Origin: an uncultured Rhizobium sp.
GTDB taxonomy: Bacteria; Pseudomonadota; Alphaproteobacteria; Rhizobiales; Rhizobiaceae
Reading direction: 5' to 3'
DNA length: 51,896 nucleotides
Assembly (NCBI GenBank): GCA_945952315.1
Contig: CAMFIE010000029.1
Coordinates: forward strand, 1 to 51,896
Shown: piece after piece, positions 26,931-36,163 of the stretch
How positions within the stretch are numbered: position 1 is the stretch's first letter
Layout: each line of letters starts with the position of its first letter
Position numbers and translations under genes: made by a program
The notes under the pieces: model-generated
What the model saw: only the letters and a program-made list of their open reading frames with translations
Databases searched by the model: none
Told to the model about the DNA's origin: nothing

Positions 26931-27944
26931 TCAACCCCGCTTCTTCGCCGGCGCAAGCCGGTTCAGCACCTTCGGAATGGCAATCACAAGGATGAGCAGC
27001 AGGCCGACGAAGATCGACATGACGATGCCCGGCACGTTCAGAAGACCGAAGCCGAAGGTGACCATGCCCATGATCAGCGCCGCGAGCACCACGCCACCGA
27101 TGCGGCCCGACCCTCCCAGAATATTGATGCCGCCGAGAACGGCCATGGTGACGGCCTCCAGCTCCCAGCCGGTCGCGATCGACGGGCGGGTAGAGCCCAG
27201 CCGCGAGGTAAGGCAGACGGCGGCAAGGCCACTCATCAGACCCGAAAGCAGGAAGAGGATGAATTTCACCCGCTCCACCCGCACGCCAGAAAACTGCGCG
27301 GCGACCGGATTGTTGCCGATGGCATAGATCATCCGGCCAAAGCTGGTCATGTGCAGGAGAACGGCAAAGAAGACCGCGACCAGCACGAAAAGCACCAGTT
27401 CCACAGAAAATACCCAGAAAACATAGCCTTGCCCGAACCAGGCGAAATCTGCCGGGTAGCCGGTAAAGGCCTTGTCGCCGAGGATGATATAGGAAATGCC
27501 GCGAAACAGGCTCATCGTGCCGATGGTCACCACAATCGAGGGCAGGCCGAGGCGGCTGACCAGCAGCCCATTGATCGCCCCGCAGACAAGGCCCGTTCCC
27601 AGGCCGATCAGCACCAGCTCCGGCACGCCCGCGCCATGGGTCATCGCAAGGCCCATCAGGGTGGAGGCGAGCGCAAGGATGGAGGCGACAGAGAGATCGA
27701 TTTCACCGGAGATGATGACCAGCGCCAGCGCAAAGGCAATCAGACCCTTTTCGGTAAAGTTGAAGGTCGCGTCAGACAGGTTCCAGGGATCGAGGAAATA
27801 GGGGGAAGACCAGACATTGACGAGAAAGATCACCACTGCCACCAGCAGCAGCAGGCTCTCCCAGCTTTTCACGATGCGCTCGGAGCGCCCCTGCAACCGG
27901 TCACGGACGAAGCGCGGCTCGCTTGACTTTTCAACGGGCATCAT
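26931..27944 (-). CDS. rhaQ: Rhamnose ABC transporter permease
   Basis: This 337-residue inner-membrane permease has about eight to ten hydrophobic segments and the CUT2-family (RbsC-like) pattern: ALVIISGEIDLSVASILALAS, VTIGTMSLFRGISYIILGD, AIGNNPVAAQFSGV and AVLGGINILGGSGRIGG. The ATG at 27944 overlaps the rhaP stop (ATGATG), with AGGTGG upstream. The reading frame extends to 28241 but the extra sequence is an out-of-frame reading of rhaP. It should form a heterodimer with RhaP. Confidence 0.92.
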   Translation of the reverse strand: MMPVEKSSEPRFVRDRLQGRSERIVKSWESLLLLVAVVIFLVNVWSSPYFLDPWNLSDATFNFTEKGLIAFALALVIISGEIDLSVASILALASTLMGLAMTHGAGVPELVLIGLGTGLVCGAINGLLVSRLGLPSIVVTIGTMSLFRGISYIILGDKAFTGYPADFAWFGQGYVFWVFSVELVLFVLVAVFFAVLLHMTSFGRMIYAIGNNPVAAQFSGVRVERVKFILFLLSGLMSGLAAVCLTSRLGSTRPSIATGWELEAVTMAVLGGINILGGSGRIGGVVLAALIMGMVTFGFGLLNVPGIVMSIFVGLLLILVIAIPKVLNRLAPAKKRG

Positions 27945-28921
27945 GCGGCCACCTCGGCTTTCTTCAGGATCACGCGGCCCTTGCGGCGCTCGGCCCGCGC
28001 ATTGAATGCCACGGCCAGAATGATGACGGAACCGGAAATCGCAAGCTGCCAGAAGGGCGAGATATTGATCACCGGCAGCGCATTCTTGATCGTGCCGAGA
28101 AACAGCGATCCGAGGACCGCGCCCGCAACGGATCCGATACCACCGGCAATCGACACGCCGCCGATCACGCAGGCCGCCACCACATCCAGCTCGAAGCCCA
28201 GCGCAATATCCACATAGGCCACGGCGTAGCGGGCGATCCACAGATAGCCCGCAAGGCCGGAAAGCGTGCCGGAAATCACGAATGCGATGAAGCGGGTCTT
28301 GCCGACATCGATGCCGGTATAGACCGCCGCATGCGGATTGCCGCCGACCGCAAAGAAGGCGCGGCCCGTTGCCAGCCGCTTCAGGGCGATGGCCATGATG
28401 ACGATCACAATGATGGCCGCAAGCGACAGCACCGGCACGCCAAGCAGGGACGCACGCGGAAGCGCCTTGAAACCATCGGTCATCTCATGCGCATTGATCC
28501 ATTTGCCGTCCGAAATCAGGAAAATGATGCCACGGTAGATGGTCATGGTGCCCAGCGTCACGACAATCGGCGGAATATCCAGTTTCCAGACGAGAAGCCC
28601 GTTGACGGCACCCGCCAACGCGCCGGTGAGGATTGCTGCCAGCAGCAGAAGCGCAACCGGCAGGTCCGGGTAGAGATTGTTGAGCATGGCCGCCACCATG
28701 CCGCAAAGCGCGAGCGTTGCGGCGGTGGAGAGATCCACGCATTTGGTGAGGATCACCACCATCTGGCCAAGCGCCAGAATGATCAGGATCGACGTGTCGT
28801 TGAACACATTGCCGAGACTTGACGGTTCGACGAAGGAGGGAAAGCGGATCGCAATCAGCCCGATCATCGCAATGATGACGGCGACGAGTTGCACCTCGCG
28901 CAGTTTGAACAGGGCCATCAT
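27941..28921 (-). CDS. rhaP: Rhamnose ABC transporter permease
   Basis: The second membrane subunit has 326 residues, with CUT2 motifs parallel to RhaQ: ILTKCVDLSTAATLALCGMVAA, VTLGTMTIYRGIIFLIS, AVGGNPHAAVYTGIDV and VIGGVSIAGGIGSVAGAVLG. It begins with an ATG overlapping the rhaT stop (28918-28921) and ends overlapping rhaQ, so rhaT, rhaP and rhaQ are translationally coupled. Two different permeases in one sugar importer are normal for this subfamily. Confidence 0.92.
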   Translation of the reverse strand: MMALFKLREVQLVAVIIAMIGLIAIRFPSFVEPSSLGNVFNDTSILIILALGQMVVILTKCVDLSTAATLALCGMVAAMLNNLYPDLPVALLLLAAILTGALAGAVNGLLVWKLDIPPIVVTLGTMTIYRGIIFLISDGKWINAHEMTDGFKALPRASLLGVPVLSLAAIIVIVIMAIALKRLATGRAFFAVGGNPHAAVYTGIDVGKTRFIAFVISGTLSGLAGYLWIARYAVAYVDIALGFELDVVAACVIGGVSIAGGIGSVAGAVLGSLFLGTIKNALPVINISPFWQLAISGSVIILAVAFNARAERRKGRVILKKAEVAA

Positions 28922-30498
28922 GGCGTTTCTCCAATTCCGGCGGCCGCCCGCACCAGCATCTCCGGCGTCAGCCCCTCGCGGGCAAAGGTTCCGGCAATCC
29001 GCCCCTCGCGCATCACGATCACCCGGTCCGACATGCCCATGATTTCGGGAATTTCAGACGAGACCATGATGACCGAAAGCCCCTGTCCGGCAAGCTCGCT
29101 CATGAAGGCATGCACGGCGGCCTTGGAGCCGATATCGATGCCCTTGGTCGGCTCGTCGAGAATGATCACCTTCGGTTTCGTGGCAAGCCATTTGGCGATC
29201 ACCACCTTCTGCTGGTTGCCGCCGGAAAGCGTGCCGACCTCCTGATCGAGCGCGGCGGCGCGCAGATCAAGCCGGGCGGTATATTCCCGGGCCAGCGCGA
29301 ATTCTTCCGCCATGCGAACAAAACCATGCCTCGAGGTGCGCGACAGCGAGGGCAGGGTGACATTGGCAAAGATCGGCATCGCCGTCACCGCGCCCTGCCT
29401 GCCGCGATCTTCCGGCACATAGACGATCCCGCGCGCGACAGCCTCAGCCGGGCTGCGGATCACGGCCAGTTCATTGTCGATCCGGATTGCGCCCTTGGAT
29501 GGTCTGGTTATGCCGAACAGCGCCTGCATGACTTCCGAACGGCCTGCACCGATCAGACCGTAGAAGCCGAGAATTTCGCCGCGCTTCAGGTCAAAGCCGA
29601 TATCCTCGAATTCGGTCGGGTGGCTGTAACCGGAAACGGTCAGTACCGTACCGCCGATTTCCGCCGGCACTTTCGGAAACACCTGACCGACATCGCGGCC
29701 CACCATCAGCCGCACCAGATCATTCTGGCTCACATCGGCAAGCAGGCCTTCGCCCACCATTTCGCCATCGCGAAAGACGGTGTAGCGGTCGGCAATCCTG
29801 AAAATCTCGTCGAACTTGTGGCTGATGAACAGGATCGCCTTGCCCTCGGCCTTCAGCTTGAACACCAGTTCGTAAAGCTCGCCGATCTCCTTGTGGGAGA
29901 GCGCCGCGGTCGGCTCGTCCATGATCACCACGCGGGCATTCACCGAAAGCGCGCGCGAAATCGCGACCAGATGCCGGTTGGCAATGCCGAGATCGCGCAG
30001 CCGCATCTCGGGATCGATCCGCGCGCCGATACGCTCCAGAATGGCGCGGGCATCCGCATTCATCCGGGACCAGTCAATGAGGCCGAAGCGGTTTTTCGGC
30101 TGATGGCCGAGGAAGATGTTTTCGGCAACCGTCAGTTCATCGAACAGCACGGTTTCCTGATGGATGGCGGTAACACCGAGCCGGGCGGCATCCATGGTGG
30201 TGGCAAAGCGCACAGGCGCGCCATCACAGCGGATTTCGCCTTCATCCGGCTGGTAGATGCCGGTCAGGATTTTCACGAGAGTGGATTTTCCGGCGCCATT
30301 TTCGCCGACCAGCGCGGTGACCGAACCCGGATAGAGCGACAGGTTCACACCATTCAGCGCCCGCACCCCGGGGAAGCTCTTGGAAATTCCGGAAAGCCGG
30401 ATGGCCGGGCCACTTTCGGGCACCTTTCCCGTATCGGCCTTGATGTCCGAACTGGTCATGGAGGTCACGGGCTGTCCGTCCTGTCTTTGAACCTGCAT
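28918..30498 (-). CDS. rhaT: Rhamnose ABC transporter ATP-binding protein
   Basis: This 526-residue protein has two fused nucleotide-binding domains, as in RbsA. The first has Walker A GENGAGKST (about residues 65-73) and VIMDEPTAALSH. The second has a degenerate Walker A (GLIGAGRSE), but an intact signature LSGGNQQKVVIAKWL and Walker B VIILDEPTKGID. This asymmetry is usual in the family, leaving one fully active ATP site. The first ATG (30498) and an internal ATG at 30459 are both possible; neither has a clear ribosome site. It lies about 106 bp after rhaS, across a strong hairpin. The name follows the Rhizobium usage and is not the E. coli RhaT symporter. Confidence 0.92.
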   Translation of the reverse strand: MQVQRQDGQPVTSMTSSDIKADTGKVPESGPAIRLSGISKSFPGVRALNGVNLSLYPGSVTALVGENGAGKSTLVKILTGIYQPDEGEIRCDGAPVRFATTMDAARLGVTAIHQETVLFDELTVAENIFLGHQPKNRFGLIDWSRMNADARAILERIGARIDPEMRLRDLGIANRHLVAISRALSVNARVVIMDEPTAALSHKEIGELYELVFKLKAEGKAILFISHKFDEIFRIADRYTVFRDGEMVGEGLLADVSQNDLVRLMVGRDVGQVFPKVPAEIGGTVLTVSGYSHPTEFEDIGFDLKRGEILGFYGLIGAGRSEVMQALFGITRPSKGAIRIDNELAVIRSPAEAVARGIVYVPEDRGRQGAVTAMPIFANVTLPSLSRTSRHGFVRMAEEFALAREYTARLDLRAAALDQEVGTLSGGNQQKVVIAKWLATKPKVIILDEPTKGIDIGSKAAVHAFMSELAGQGLSVIMVSSEIPEIMGMSDRVIVMREGRIAGTFAREGLTPEMLVRAAAGIGETP

Positions 30499-30555
30499 TG
30501 CATGATAGATCGTTCCGGCCCCGGCCAGAACCGCCTCACCCCAACGGGGAGGGGA

Positions 30556-30588
30556 TATGGCCGCGCCCTAGGGCTAGGCGCGGCCATA
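30556..30588. promoter_or_regulatory. Intergenic hairpin between rhaS and rhaT
   Basis: Perfect 12-bp arms TATGGCCGCGCC (30556-30567) and GGCGCGGCCATA (30577-30588) enclose a 9-nt loop, 16 bp after the rhaS stop. There is no T-run. Such stems after a binding-protein gene often stabilise the upstream mRNA or cause partial termination, giving more RhaS than RhaT, RhaP or RhaQ. Confidence 0.65.
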
Positions 30589-30604
30589 CCATTCCGCCAT
30601 CCGA

Positions 30605-31597
30605 TCAGAAGATCTTGGCGAATTCCTCGACATTCGACGCATCATAGACGAAGGGATCGGCCATCGCGCCTTCGCTGTTGTCGTCCAGCTTCACCTTGCC
30701 CATGCGGCCCATGGAGAGCTCCGCACCCGGCTTTGCCTCTTCCTTGCCGGTCACCAGATTGTAGGAAATCATGGTGGCGGCATAGCCGAGGTCGATCGGG
30801 TTCCAGATCGCGAAGGACTTGGACGATCCCGCCTTCACGTGGCCCGCCATTTCGGACGGAAGACCAAGACCGGTGACGTTGATCTTGCCGGTCATGCCTG
30901 CATCTTCAACGGCCTGCGCGGCGGCAACGATGCCGACGGACGTGGGGGCGATGATGGCCTTCAGGTTCGGATAGGCCTTCATCAGGCCCTGCGCTTCGGT
31001 ATAGGACTTGTCGGTCTTGTCATCGCCGTAAACGGTGGTGACGATGTTGATGCCCTTGTAGTTCGGCAGCACCTTCTTCATTTCCTCGATCCAGGTGTTC
31101 TGGTTCGTGGCGGTGGCGGCTGCCGAAAGAATGGCCACATCGCCGCCGTCCGGCAGGTTGTCAGCCGCCATCTTCACGCACATGTTGCCGATCAGCGCAT
31201 TGGAAGACGGGTTGAGATGCATCATGCGGCCTTCCGGGGCCACGCCCGAATCCCACGAGATCACCTTGATGCCACGTTCCATCGCCTTTTTCAGGGCAGG
31301 AACCAGCGCGTCCTTGTCATTGGCGGAAATCGCGATCGCATCCACCTTCTGGGCGACCAGCGAATTGATCACTTCGATCTGGCCTTCGGCGGTCGTGTCG
31401 GTCGGGCCGGTATAGATGATGTCGACATCGCCGAGTTCCTTGGCAGCTTCCTGCGCGCCCTTGTTGGCGGCATCGAAGAAGCCGATGCCGAGCGCCTTCA
31501 CGACGAGGGCGATCTTCTTGTTCTCAGCATGCGCGACATTGGCGACCAGCGCCGTCGAAACGGCAGCAAGGACGAGCACTTTCTTCAGAATTCCCAT
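30605..31597 (-). CDS. rhaS: Rhamnose-binding periplasmic protein
   Basis: This type I periplasmic binding protein (RbsB-like) of 330 residues delivers L-rhamnose to RhaTPQ. A clear Sec signal peptide precedes the likely cleavage site AHA-EN after residue 24. The mature part has the two-domain fold: KIALVVKALGIGFFDAANKGAQEAAKELG, VDAIAISANDKDALVPALKKA, KVISWDSGV and later AIIAPTSVGIVAAAQAVED. GGGAGG precedes the ATG. It follows rhaR by 61 bp and is separated from rhaT by a stable hairpin. The name is the Rhizobium one and is unrelated to the E. coli regulator RhaS. Confidence 0.93.
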   Translation of the reverse strand: MGILKKVLVLAAVSTALVANVAHAENKKIALVVKALGIGFFDAANKGAQEAAKELGDVDIIYTGPTDTTAEGQIEVINSLVAQKVDAIAISANDKDALVPALKKAMERGIKVISWDSGVAPEGRMMHLNPSSNALIGNMCVKMAADNLPDGGDVAILSAAATATNQNTWIEEMKKVLPNYKGINIVTTVYGDDKTDKSYTEAQGLMKAYPNLKAIIAPTSVGIVAAAQAVEDAGMTGKINVTGLGLPSEMAGHVKAGSSKSFAIWNPIDLGYAATMISYNLVTGKEEAKPGAELSMGRMGKVKLDDNSEGAMADPFVYDASNVEEFAKIF

Positions 31598-31658
31598 GTT
31601 TTCCTCCCTTGGATGTCTGGGCTATGGCTTTGGTCGCGGACGCTTTCGAACCTGCCTC

Positions 31659-32468
31659 TCAAGCCGGGGCGGCCGCGGATGTGGATTTGACGTCTGGCAC
31701 TTTGGCGACAATCAGATTGACGCCGGCTGCTTCAAGCATCGCGGCATGCCGGTCCTCGATGGCTGAATCGGTAATGACGGTGGCAATGCGCTTCAGCCCG
31801 CACAGGATGAGGCTCGAGCGCTTCGCAAATTTCGAACTGTCGGCCAGAACCACCAGCTCGTCGGCCTGATCGATCAGCTTCTGCTCCGCCTGGATCAGCA
31901 GCGGATCGGCCTCCATCAGGCCGAGCGGGCCAAGCCCCTGCGCGCCCATGAACATGCGCTTTGCATAGAAATTGCGGGTCACGTCATTGTCGAAGGGGGA
32001 GAGAATGATGTTCTGCTCGCGATAGATCGTGCCGCCGGACAGCATGATCGTGTTCTTCGAATTCTTCAGCAGATGCTCGGCAATCGGAAAGGAATTGGTG
32101 AAGACCTGCAGGCGGCGGTTCGACAGGAAATGCACCATCTGGAAGGTGGTGGTGCCGCCATTGATGATCACCGGATCGCCATCCTCGCAGAGCGCCACGG
32201 CCTCTTTCGCGATCGATTGCTTCTGGCGGATGTTGATCGTTTCGTTGACCGAAAAGGGCCGACCGGCAAGGCCGACGAATTGCGGCGGATGCAGCGCCTC
32301 CGCGCCACCACGCACCCGGCGCAGCTTCTTCTGGACATGCAGGGCCGCTATGTCACGGCGGATCGTCGCCTCGGAACTGTCGGTCAGCTCCACCAGCTCC
32401 GGTACTGTGACCACGGGCTTTTCCTGCACCGCGGACAGTATGATCCTGTGACGTTCTTTCTCGTGCAT
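31659..32468 (-). CDS. rhaR: DeoR-family regulator of the rhamnose genes
   Basis: The 269-residue repressor has an N-terminal DeoR helix-turn-helix (VTVPELVELTDSSEATIRRDIAALHVQKKLRRVRGGAEAL, about residues 20-60). The DeoRC sensor domain binds a phosphorylated sugar (INGGTTTFQMVHFL, MLSGGTIYREQNIILSP, VVLADSSKF). GAGGAG precedes the start. It is the first gene of the minus-strand unit and lies next to the divergent control region with the paired 23-bp sites, which it probably occupies. The inducer is presumably a rhamnose intermediate. Confidence 0.92.
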   Translation of the reverse strand: MHEKERHRIILSAVQEKPVVTVPELVELTDSSEATIRRDIAALHVQKKLRRVRGGAEALHPPQFVGLAGRPFSVNETINIRQKQSIAKEAVALCEDGDPVIINGGTTTFQMVHFLSNRRLQVFTNSFPIAEHLLKNSKNTIMLSGGTIYREQNIILSPFDNDVTRNFYAKRMFMGAQGLGPLGLMEADPLLIQAEQKLIDQADELVVLADSSKFAKRSSLILCGLKRIATVITDSAIEDRHAAMLEAAGVNLIVAKVPDVKSTSAAAPA

Positions 32469-32511
32469 GGGGTCTCCTCACCTTCGTTCATGCTTCCATC
32501 ACTTTCGTTCA

Positions 32512-32586
32512 ATGTCAATCACATCTGATCATTTTATTTCATTGTGCGCTGCAATATGATCGGAAATGATCATTTTTGATTGACAT
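32512..32586. promoter_or_regulatory. Divergent rhaR/rhaD control region with paired 23-bp operators
   Basis: Two 23-bp copies lie in opposite orientation at 32512-32534 and 32564-32586. Read toward the outside, each is AAATGATCA, four variable bases, TGATTGACAT; 19 of 23 bases are identical. Their centres are 52 bp apart, close to five helical turns, so a protein could bind both on one face and loop the DNA. Each copy ends in TTGACA, a consensus -35 element, pointing respectively to rhaR (32518-32513, minus) and rhaD (32580-32585, plus). The -10 elements are weak. Confidence 0.7.
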
Positions 32587-32671
32587 GATCCTCTTCCCGT
32601 GGGATTTGATCTTCACGACAATAGCGTGGATTCCGCAGCCAGGAAGCCCGCGGCCGGGAGGAAAACGGAAC

Positions 32672-34771
32672 ATGGCGCCAGCACAATCGTCTCATTCGCT
32701 CGACAATCTTTGGGACAAGGCCAAGGCGGCCGCGATGAGCGAGCCGCAACTGCTGATGTATCGCTCCAATCTCCTCGGCTCCGACAAGCGCGTGACAAAC
32801 TATGGCGGCGGCAACACTTCGGCGAAGGTGATGGAGAAGGATCCGCTCACCGGCGCGGACGTCGAGGTTCTGTGGGTCAAGGGTTCCGGCGGCGATGTCG
32901 GTACGATCAGGCTCGACGGCTTTTCGACGCTCTACATGGACAAGCTCCGGGCGCTGAAATCGCTCTATCGTGGCCTTGCGCATGAAGACGAAATGGTCGG
33001 CTATCTTCCGCACTGCACCTTCAATCTCAATCCGCGCGCGGCCTCGATCGACACGCCGCTGCATGCCTTCGTGCCGAAAAAGCACGTGGATCACATGCAT
33101 CCGGACGCAATCATCGCGATCGCCGCCTCCGAGAACTCGAAGGCGCTGACTGCGGAAATCTTCGGGACCGAAATCGGCTGGCTGCCCTGGAAGAAGCCGG
33201 GTTTCGAGCTTGGCCTGTGGCTGGAGAAATTCTGCCTGGACAATCCCGATGCCAAGGGCGTGATCCTGGAGAGCCATGGCCTTTTCACCTGGGCGGATAC
33301 GGCGGAAGAATGCTATCAACTGACGATTGCGATCATTTCCAAGGCGATGCATTGGTTTGCGGGCAAGAACAATGGCCCGGCCTTTGGCGGCGCCAGAGTG
33401 AAGGCACTTGCGGCGGACGAACGCCGCGCCGTTGCCGAACGGCTGATGCCGGTGATCCGCGGCATGATCAGCGCGTCCGAGCGCAAGCTCGGCCATTTCG
33501 ATGACAGTGATGCGGTGCTGGAGTTTACCTGCTCGAACCGGCTGCACGAGCTGGCCGCGCTCGGCACCTCGTGCCCGGACCATTTCCTGCGCACCAAGAT
33601 CCGGCCGCTGGTGGTGGATTTCGATCCGGCAAAGCCGGACGTGGATGCGGTGATTGCCGGTCTTCCGGCAGCGATTTCCGCCTATCGCGATGACTACGCG
33701 GCCTATTATGACCGCTGCAAGCATGGTGACAGCCCGGCGATGCGCGATCCGAATGCGGTCGTCTATCTGATCCCCGGCGTCGGCATGATCACCTTTGCCC
33801 GCGACAAGGCGACGGCGCGCATTTCCGGCGAGTTCTATGTCAACGCCATCAATGTGATGCGCGGCGCCTCTTCGGTCTCCCGCTATTGCGGCCTGCCGGA
33901 GCAGGAGGCCTTCGATATCGAATACTGGCTGCTGGAGGAAGCAAAGCTGCAGCGCATGCCGAAGCCCAAGGCGCTGGCCGGCAAGGTCGCCTTCGTCACC
34001 GGCGGGGCGGGCGGTATCGGCAAGGCAACCGCAAACCGTTTCCTGCAGGATGGTGCCTGCGTGGTGATTGCCGATATCGACGAAACCGCCCTTGCCGCAG
34101 CGCACAAGGAGCTCGCCGCCCATCATGGCGCCGATGTCGTCCGCTCGCTGAAACTCGACGTGACGGATGAGGCAGGCGTGGAGCGCGCCTTTGCCGAATC
34201 CGTCGTGGAATTCGGTGGCGTGGATGTCCTGATTTCCAATGCCGGGATTTCTTCCTCCGCCCCCTATGACGAGACACCGCTTTCGATGTGGGACCGCAAC
34301 ATGGATATCCTTGCCAAGGGTTATTTCCTGGTCTCGCGCGCTGCCTTCCGGCTTATGAAGCGGCAGAAGACCGGCGGCGAAATGGTGTTCATCGCCTCGA
34401 AGAACGGCCTTGCGGCCTCGCCCAATGCCGCGGCCTATTGCACCGCGAAGGCGGCTGAAATCCACCTCGCGCGCTGCCTTGCGCTCGAAGGGGCGGAGTT
34501 TGGCATCCGTGTCAATGTGGTGAACCCCGATGCCGTGCTGCGCGGTTCGAAGATCTGGACCGGCGAATGGCGCGAGCAGCGTGCCGCTGCCTACAACATG
34601 TCGCCCGACGAGCTGGAGGAGCATTACCGCAAGCGCTCGATGCTGAAGCGCAGCGTCTATCCGGAAGACATTGCCGAAGCCGCCTTCTTCCTGTCATCCG
34701 ACATGAGCGCCAAGTCGACCGGCAATATCATCAATGTGGACGCGGGCAATGCCCAGTCGTTCACGCGCTGA
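32672..34771 (+). CDS. rhaD: Bifunctional rhamnulose-1-phosphate aldolase / short-chain dehydrogenase
   Basis: RhaD is a two-domain cytoplasmic enzyme of 699 residues. The N-terminal class II aldolase part (about 1-420; NYGGGNTSAKV, PHCTFNLNPRAASIDTPLHAF, HVDHMHPDAIIAI, ILESHGLFTW) splits L-rhamnulose 1-phosphate into dihydroxyacetone phosphate and L-lactaldehyde. The C-terminal SDR part (about 430-699; AFVTGGAGGIGKATANRFL, NAGIS, YCTAKAAEIHLAR, NIINVDAGNA) should oxidise or reduce lactaldehyde. The start at 32672 has GGGAGG ten bases upstream; the frame stays open further upstream through the control region, but that is not coding. rhaI follows 16 bp later. Confidence 0.93.
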   Translation: MAPAQSSHSLDNLWDKAKAAAMSEPQLLMYRSNLLGSDKRVTNYGGGNTSAKVMEKDPLTGADVEVLWVKGSGGDVGTIRLDGFSTLYMDKLRALKSLYRGLAHEDEMVGYLPHCTFNLNPRAASIDTPLHAFVPKKHVDHMHPDAIIAIAASENSKALTAEIFGTEIGWLPWKKPGFELGLWLEKFCLDNPDAKGVILESHGLFTWADTAEECYQLTIAIISKAMHWFAGKNNGPAFGGARVKALAADERRAVAERLMPVIRGMISASERKLGHFDDSDAVLEFTCSNRLHELAALGTSCPDHFLRTKIRPLVVDFDPAKPDVDAVIAGLPAAISAYRDDYAAYYDRCKHGDSPAMRDPNAVVYLIPGVGMITFARDKATARISGEFYVNAINVMRGASSVSRYCGLPEQEAFDIEYWLLEEAKLQRMPKPKALAGKVAFVTGGAGGIGKATANRFLQDGACVVIADIDETALAAAHKELAAHHGADVVRSLKLDVTDEAGVERAFAESVVEFGGVDVLISNAGISSSAPYDETPLSMWDRNMDILAKGYFLVSRAAFRLMKRQKTGGEMVFIASKNGLAASPNAAAYCTAKAAEIHLARCLALEGAEFGIRVNVVNPDAVLRGSKIWTGEWREQRAAAYNMSPDELEEHYRKRSMLKRSVYPEDIAEAAFFLSSDMSAKSTGNIINVDAGNAQSFTR

Positions 34772-34787
34772 GGAACGGGAGAGCGCC

Positions 34788-36089
34788 ATGACCACAACAC
34801 GCGAGATGATCCGTTCCGACCTGATCGAACGGGAGAACAAGAAAGCCCATGCGGCGCTGAAGGCCGATTATGACCATCTGGCGACCGTACTTCACCGCCG
34901 CGGCGTCGATATCGAGGCGATCAAGGCGAAGGTGTCCGCCTTCGGCGTTGCCGTTCCCTCCTGGGGTGTTGGCACCGGCGGCACCCGCTTCGCGCGTTTT
35001 CCCGGCAAGGGCGAGCCGCGCCATGTCTTCGACAAGATGGAAGATTGCGGCGTGATCCAGCAGCTGACGCAGACCACGCCCACCGTCTCCCTGCATATTC
35101 CGTGGGACAAGGTGTCAGACATCGCGGCGCTGAAGGAGACGGGCGATGCGCTCGGCCTCGGCTTCGACGCGATGAATTCCAACACCTTCCAGGATCAGCC
35201 GGATCAGGCCCATTCCTACAAGTTCGGATCGCTCACCAACACCTCCGCCGCCGCCCGCGAGCAGGCGATTGCCCATAACGTTGAATGCATCGAGATCGGC
35301 CGCAAGCTGGGCTCGAAGGCGCTGACGGTCTGGCTCGGCGATGGTTCGAACTTTCCGGGCCAGAGCCATTTCACCCGTGCCTTCGAGCGCTATCTCGCCT
35401 CGATGCGCGAGATCTACAAGGCGCTGCCGGAAGACTGGCGGCTGTTTTCCGAGCACAAGATGTATGAACCGGCCTTCTATTCCACGGTGGTGCAGGACTG
35501 GGGCACGAATTACATCATCGCGACCGAACTCGGCCCGAAGGCACAGTGCCTCGTTGATCTCGGCCACCATGCGCCGAACACCAATATCGAGATGATCGTG
35601 GCGCGGCTGATCCAGTTCGGCAAGCTGGGCGGCTTCCACTTCAACGATTCCAAATATGGCGATGACGATCTCGATACCGGCTCCATCGATCCCTACCGGC
35701 TGTTCCTCGTGTTCAACGAGCTGGCGGATGCGGAAATGGCCGGTGTGAAGGGCTTCAACCCGGCCCATATGCTGGACCAGAGCCACAATGTGACCGATCC
35801 GATCGAAAGCCTGATGGTCTCTGCGATGGAGGTGAACCGTGCCTATGCGCAGGCGCTGATCGTGGACCGTGCAGCGCTCGCCGCCGCGCAGGACGGCAAT
35901 GATGCGCTGATGGCGAGTGCCACGCTGAAAACCGCCTTCCGCACGGATGTGGAACCGATCCTTGCGATGGCGCGGCTGGAAAAGGGCGGTGCGATCGATC
36001 CGGTCGCCACCTATCGCGCCTCCGGCTACCGGGCGGATGTCGCGGCGAAACGGCCCGCTGTCAGCGGTTCCGGCGGCGGAATCGTCTGA
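34788..36089 (+). CDS. rhaI: L-rhamnose isomerase
   Basis: The 433-residue enzyme converts L-rhamnose to L-rhamnulose with divalent metal. It is of the TIM-barrel type found in rhizobia and Pseudomonas stutzeri, rather than the E. coli RhaA type. Visible blocks include WGVGTGGTRFARFPGKGEPR, HIPWDK, the metal-binding LFSEHKMYEPAFYST, LVDLGHHAPNTNIEMI and the Asp/His cluster GGFHFNDSKYGDDDLDTGS. GGGAGAG precedes the ATG at 34788. It lies 16 bp after rhaD and would be co-transcribed. Confidence 0.93.
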   Translation: MTTTREMIRSDLIERENKKAHAALKADYDHLATVLHRRGVDIEAIKAKVSAFGVAVPSWGVGTGGTRFARFPGKGEPRHVFDKMEDCGVIQQLTQTTPTVSLHIPWDKVSDIAALKETGDALGLGFDAMNSNTFQDQPDQAHSYKFGSLTNTSAAAREQAIAHNVECIEIGRKLGSKALTVWLGDGSNFPGQSHFTRAFERYLASMREIYKALPEDWRLFSEHKMYEPAFYSTVVQDWGTNYIIATELGPKAQCLVDLGHHAPNTNIEMIVARLIQFGKLGGFHFNDSKYGDDDLDTGSIDPYRLFLVFNELADAEMAGVKGFNPAHMLDQSHNVTDPIESLMVSAMEVNRAYAQALIVDRAALAAAQDGNDALMASATLKTAFRTDVEPILAMARLEKGGAIDPVATYRASGYRADVAAKRPAVSGSGGGIV

Positions 36090-36163
36090 AAATAGTCTGG
36101 AATCTGCTGCCGCTTTCGTTAGAACAGGGCCTATGTTTCTGAACGAACGGCAAAGGCATGAGA

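Noticed and set aside
25572-27926. Open frame of 784 codons on the plus strand opposite rhaK and rhaQ
   Set aside because: It is low-complexity and rich in His, Gln and Arg, typical of the complement of GC-rich genes; rhaK and rhaQ are certain.
32570-34624. Open frame of 684 codons on the minus strand opposite rhaD
   Set aside because: It is an antisense shadow; rhaD has clear aldolase and SDR motifs.
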